Below are positions 6,807 to 8,375 of a stretch of DNA of 8,375 nucleotides, piece after piece. Made by a program: the position numbers and the translations under genes. The notes below the pieces were generated by a model, which worked only from the letters and a program-made list of their open reading frames with translations, made no database searches and was not told the origin of the DNA. Position 1 is the first letter of the stretch. The number at the start of each line of letters is the position of its first letter. The DNA comes from Candidatus Cloacimonadota bacterium (GTDB lineage Bacteria > Cloacimonadota > Cloacimonadia > Cloacimonadales > TCS61), in the NCBI GenBank assembly GCA_030596265.1, contig JAUVKM010000077.1, positions 1 to 8,375 on the forward strand, given 5' to 3'.

Positions 6807-7862
6807 TTAAAAAGCCGTCCCCGTAGCAAACATTTTTGGATTATCCGCCACTTCTTCGGCTACTTTTCTATCGAGATAACCATTCATTACATGATTATAT
6901 AATGATTGATCTTTAGATTGCATACCCTCTTTATTTCCAGATTGGATTACTGAAGGTATTTGATATGTTTTTTCTTCACGAATAAGGTTTTTAACAGCAT
7001 TATTCGCTATCATTATTTCAAGAGCAGGTATTCTATCGCTTTCATCTTTCATTGGAAGCAGAGTTTGTGCTATAACTGCTTGCAGTGATTCTGAAAGCAT
7101 GGAACGAACTTGAGCCTGCTGCTCTCTTGGGAACATATCAATTATCCTGTCGATAGACTTAGTAGCACTGCTTGTATGCAGTGTAGCAAGTACAAGGTGA
7201 CCCGTTTCAGCAGCCGTTAATGCCAGGGATACTGTTTCAAGGTCACGCATCTCTCCCACAAGTATTACATCAGGGTCTTCACGTAAAGCAGAACGCAATG
7301 CTACCTTGAATGACCAGGTATCGTGCCCCACTTCCCGCTGGTTGACGAGAGAGTTCTTGCTTCTATGCATAAATTCGATCGGGTCTTCAATTGTGATAAT
7401 ATGACAATGTTTATGATCGTTTATGTAATCGACCATAGTAGATAGTGTTGTAGATTTGCCGCTACCTGTTGGTCCTGTTACCAATATAAGACCGCGTTGT
7501 CTCATAGAAAGTCTTGCCAGTATTTCCGGAAGATGCAGATCATCAAAATCTTTTATGGCATTAGGAATAACACGAAAGGCAACACCTAATCCATTAACCT
7601 GATGAAAAGCATTAACACGGAAGCGTGTATCATCATCCAATTTTGTAGAAAAGTCGATTTCCAACTTCTCTTTAAAAATTGTTATCTGTGAATTATTCAT
7701 GGTGCTAAAAATTAAATCTTCAACTTCCTTAACACTCAACACTGGTAAATTGAGTTTTTTCATCTTACCCAAAACTCTAATCATGGGTACAGATCCGGCA
7801 CTAATGTGCAGGTCAGATGCTCCAGCATCCGAAGTAAATTGTAATAGTTCTCTAACAGTCAA
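6807..7862 (-). CDS. pilT: Type IV pilus retraction ATPase PilT
   Basis: Hexameric cytoplasmic ATPase that powers pilus disassembly and twitching. The 351 residues cover the full PilT length. The N-terminal domain begins 'LLQFTSDAGASDLHISAGS' (6-24), typical of PilT/PilU. Catalytic motifs: Walker A 'GPTGSGKST' (130-138), Asp box 'IITIEDPIEF' (155-164), Walker B 'DVILVGEMRD' (198-207), and His box 'TAAETGHLVLATLHT' (216-230). 'AVKNLIREEK' (289-298) matches the AIRNLIRE element essential for retraction in PilT, and argues against a PilB extension ATPase, as does the absence of PilB's N-terminal extension. The start is TTG at 7862 with GGGGG 6 bases upstream; no ATG lies upstream in frame after the pilin stop, and later ATGs would cut into the fold. 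PilU is a less likely alternative. Confidence 0.95.
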   Translation of the reverse strand: MTVRELLQFTSDAGASDLHISAGSVPMIRVLGKMKKLNLPVLSVKEVEDLIFSTMNNSQITIFKEKLEIDFSTKLDDDTRFRVNAFHQVNGLGVAFRVIPNAIKDFDDLHLPEILARLSMRQRGLILVTGPTGSGKSTTLSTMVDYINDHKHCHIITIEDPIEFMHRSKNSLVNQREVGHDTWSFKVALRSALREDPDVILVGEMRDLETVSLALTAAETGHLVLATLHTSSATKSIDRIIDMFPREQQAQVRSMLSESLQAVIAQTLLPMKDESDRIPALEIMIANNAVKNLIREEKTYQIPSVIQSGNKEGMQSKDQSLYNHVMNGYLDRKVAEEVADNPKMFATGTAF

Positions 7863-7868
7863 AAGATA

Positions 7869-7873
7869 CCCCC
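7869..7873 (-). promoter_or_regulatory. Ribosome binding site of pilT (supports a TTG start)
   Basis: GGGGG on the minus strand, in the 17-base gap after the pilin stop and 6 bases before the TTG at 7862. It is the only purine-rich site near a start that keeps the whole PilT N-terminus. A weak site plus a rare start codon would give lower PilT than pilin output from the same message, which fits a motor versus a fibre subunit (inference). Confidence 0.5.
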
Positions 7874-7879
7874 AAATAA

Positions 7880-8308
7880 TTAATCGAGGAGTTCTTCTTC
7901 GTTGTCCTCGTCATCAATACCATAGCCATGAAATTCTGCATCTTCTACATCATACCAAACTTGTTTCCCTTCGCCTTCTGGAAATTCCGTTGTAGAAGTA
8001 GCCATATATTTCTTTGGTGGTGTACCTACAACCTCAAATTCCCAGTTCTTATTAGTTCTGTTACCAAGGTTAGCATCCTTAAGAGCAGCTTCAACATCAT
8101 AATCTGTTGTAGAACCATAAGTTTGATAATGAACTCTGTAAGTTTGTCGCAAGGCAGCGATAGCAGATTGTGCTTCTGTTGATCTTGCTTGGCGCACATA
8201 ACTCATGTAAATTGGAACTGCAATTGCTGCCAGGATGGCAATAATCACAACAACAACTAACAACTCAATAAGACTAAATCCTTTTTGATTTTGTAATTTG
8301 TTTAACAT
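7880..8308 (-). CDS. pilA: Type IV pilin, probable major subunit (PilA/GspG-like)
   Basis: Fibre subunit. It is 142 residues with a 10-residue leader 'MLNKLQNQKG' cleaved before 'FSLIELLVVVVIIAILAAIA', the textbook class III signal with Glu at mature position 5 and Pro at 22. The helix continues through 'YMSYVRQARSTEAQSAIAAL' and a short globular domain of about 80 residues follows. There is no cysteine, so the C-terminal disulphide loop of Neisseria or Pseudomonas pilins is absent. The C-terminus is strongly acidic (residues 131-142, DDEDNEEELLD), which may bind cations as in GspG-type subunits (inference). GGAGGA lies 6 bases before the ATG, the strongest site in the cluster with that of pilO, fitting high expression. 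As the first visible gene next to pilT it is the best candidate for the major pilin, but a further pilin elsewhere cannot be excluded. Confidence 0.88.
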   Translation of the reverse strand: MLNKLQNQKGFSLIELLVVVVIIAILAAIAVPIYMSYVRQARSTEAQSAIAALRQTYRVHYQTYGSTTDYDVEAALKDANLGNRTNKNWEFEVVGTPPKKYMATSTTEFPEGEGKQVWYDVEDAEFHGYGIDDEDNEEELLD

Positions 8309-8314
8309 TATACG

Positions 8315-8320
8315 TCCTCC
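8315..8320 (-). promoter_or_regulatory. Strong ribosome binding site of the pilin gene
   Basis: GGAGGA on the minus strand, 6 bases before the ATG at 8308, preceded by an A-rich stretch. It is among the best Shine-Dalgarno matches in the window, consistent with high output of the fibre subunit. Confidence 0.7.
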
Positions 8321-8346
8321 TAAATTATTTTCATTTTCTATATATG

Positions 8347-8369
8347 CAAATTCTGTTCCGAGAAATTTG
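8347..8369. repeat. Bulged inverted repeat upstream of the pilin gene
   Basis: CAAATTCT, a 6-base loop GTTCCG, then AGAAATTTG: 8-base arms that pair fully apart from one bulged A. On the minus strand it is followed by CATATATAG, a possible -10-like sequence, and lies about 40-60 bases before the pilin ATG. It could be an operator, a leader hairpin or part of an upstream terminator; no T-run follows on the minus strand, which weakens the terminator reading. AT-rich DNA gives such repeats by chance, and the window edge hides the context. Confidence 0.3.
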
Positions 8370-8375
8370 TTTCTT

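Noticed and set aside
6806..6829. Longer PilV-like protein starting at TTG 6829
   Set aside because: It would overlap pilT by 23 bases and add residues before a leader that is already complete from the ATG at 6805.
7699..7995. Plus-strand open frame of 98 codons across the pilin-pilT junction
   Set aside because: It is antisense to the highly conserved PilT N-terminus and the pilin C-terminus, so it is a shadow of those genes.
495..8308. Type II secretion system instead of a type IV pilus
   Set aside because: PilM and the PilN-like INL tail, a PilT with the AVKNLIRE motif, and the PilMNOPQ order are pilus features; no GspE-type ATPase or GspL is present.
8318..8354. Bacteroidetes-type promoter: TTTG, 19 bases, then TAATTTAG before the pilin gene
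   Set aside because: The -7-like element runs directly into the ribosome binding site, leaving almost no room for a transcribed leader; the match is also imperfect.

Overview
The window holds one uninterrupted, single-strand (minus) gene cluster for a type IV pilus (T4P). It reads from right to left, from a pilin gene near position 8308 to a secretin gene cut by the left edge. The DNA is AT-rich, every gene has a recognisable start, and most have strong GGAGG-type ribosome binding sites. Gene junctions are extremely tight: gaps of 1 to 17 bases, one ATGA overlap, and a single larger gap of 41 bases. This is what an operon looks like. A T4P with an outer-membrane secretin means a diderm bacterium. 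A GDGWDG-type beta module, which I associate with secreted proteins of the Bacteroidetes/Fibrobacteres/Cloacimonadota side of the tree, together with good Shine-Dalgarno sites (unlike Bacteroidetes proper), makes a Cloacimonadota-like or related FCB lineage my best guess. That placement is inference only.

Layout in transcription order: a short AT-rich leader with a bulged inverted repeat (8309-8375); a PilA/GspG-like pilin (8308-7880); the PilT-type motor ATPase (7862-6807, TTG start); three minor prepilins, PilV-like (6805-6332), PilW-like (6329-5652) and a very large PilX-like one of 775 residues (5642-3315); then the classic alignment and secretin block pilM (3273-2203), pilN (2192-1599), pilO (1602-1045), pilP-like (1043-495) and pilQ (479 to beyond position 1).

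How they work together, from knowledge of the families: PilM (cytoplasm) binds the N-terminus of PilN. PilN and PilO form an inner-membrane heteromer, which PilP links through the periplasm to the PilQ secretin. PilA is the fibre subunit. The minor prepilins prime and cap the fibre, and PilT powers its retraction. No extension ATPase (pilB), platform protein (pilC) or prepilin peptidase (pilD) is visible, so they must lie elsewhere.

The most interesting part is the tip end of the system. The large PilX-like minor pilin carries what looks like an inserted secreted-type beta module (residues about 491-580). Two of the four prepilins lack the conserved Glu5 of mature pilins. Other departures from the textbook system are a PilP-like protein anchored by a transmembrane segment instead of a lipid, and a PilQ that appears to start directly with its STN/N0 domain without AMIN domains. 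I see no CRISPR array, RNA gene, insertion sequence or wholly unknown system here. The novelty is in the variant parts of a known machine.
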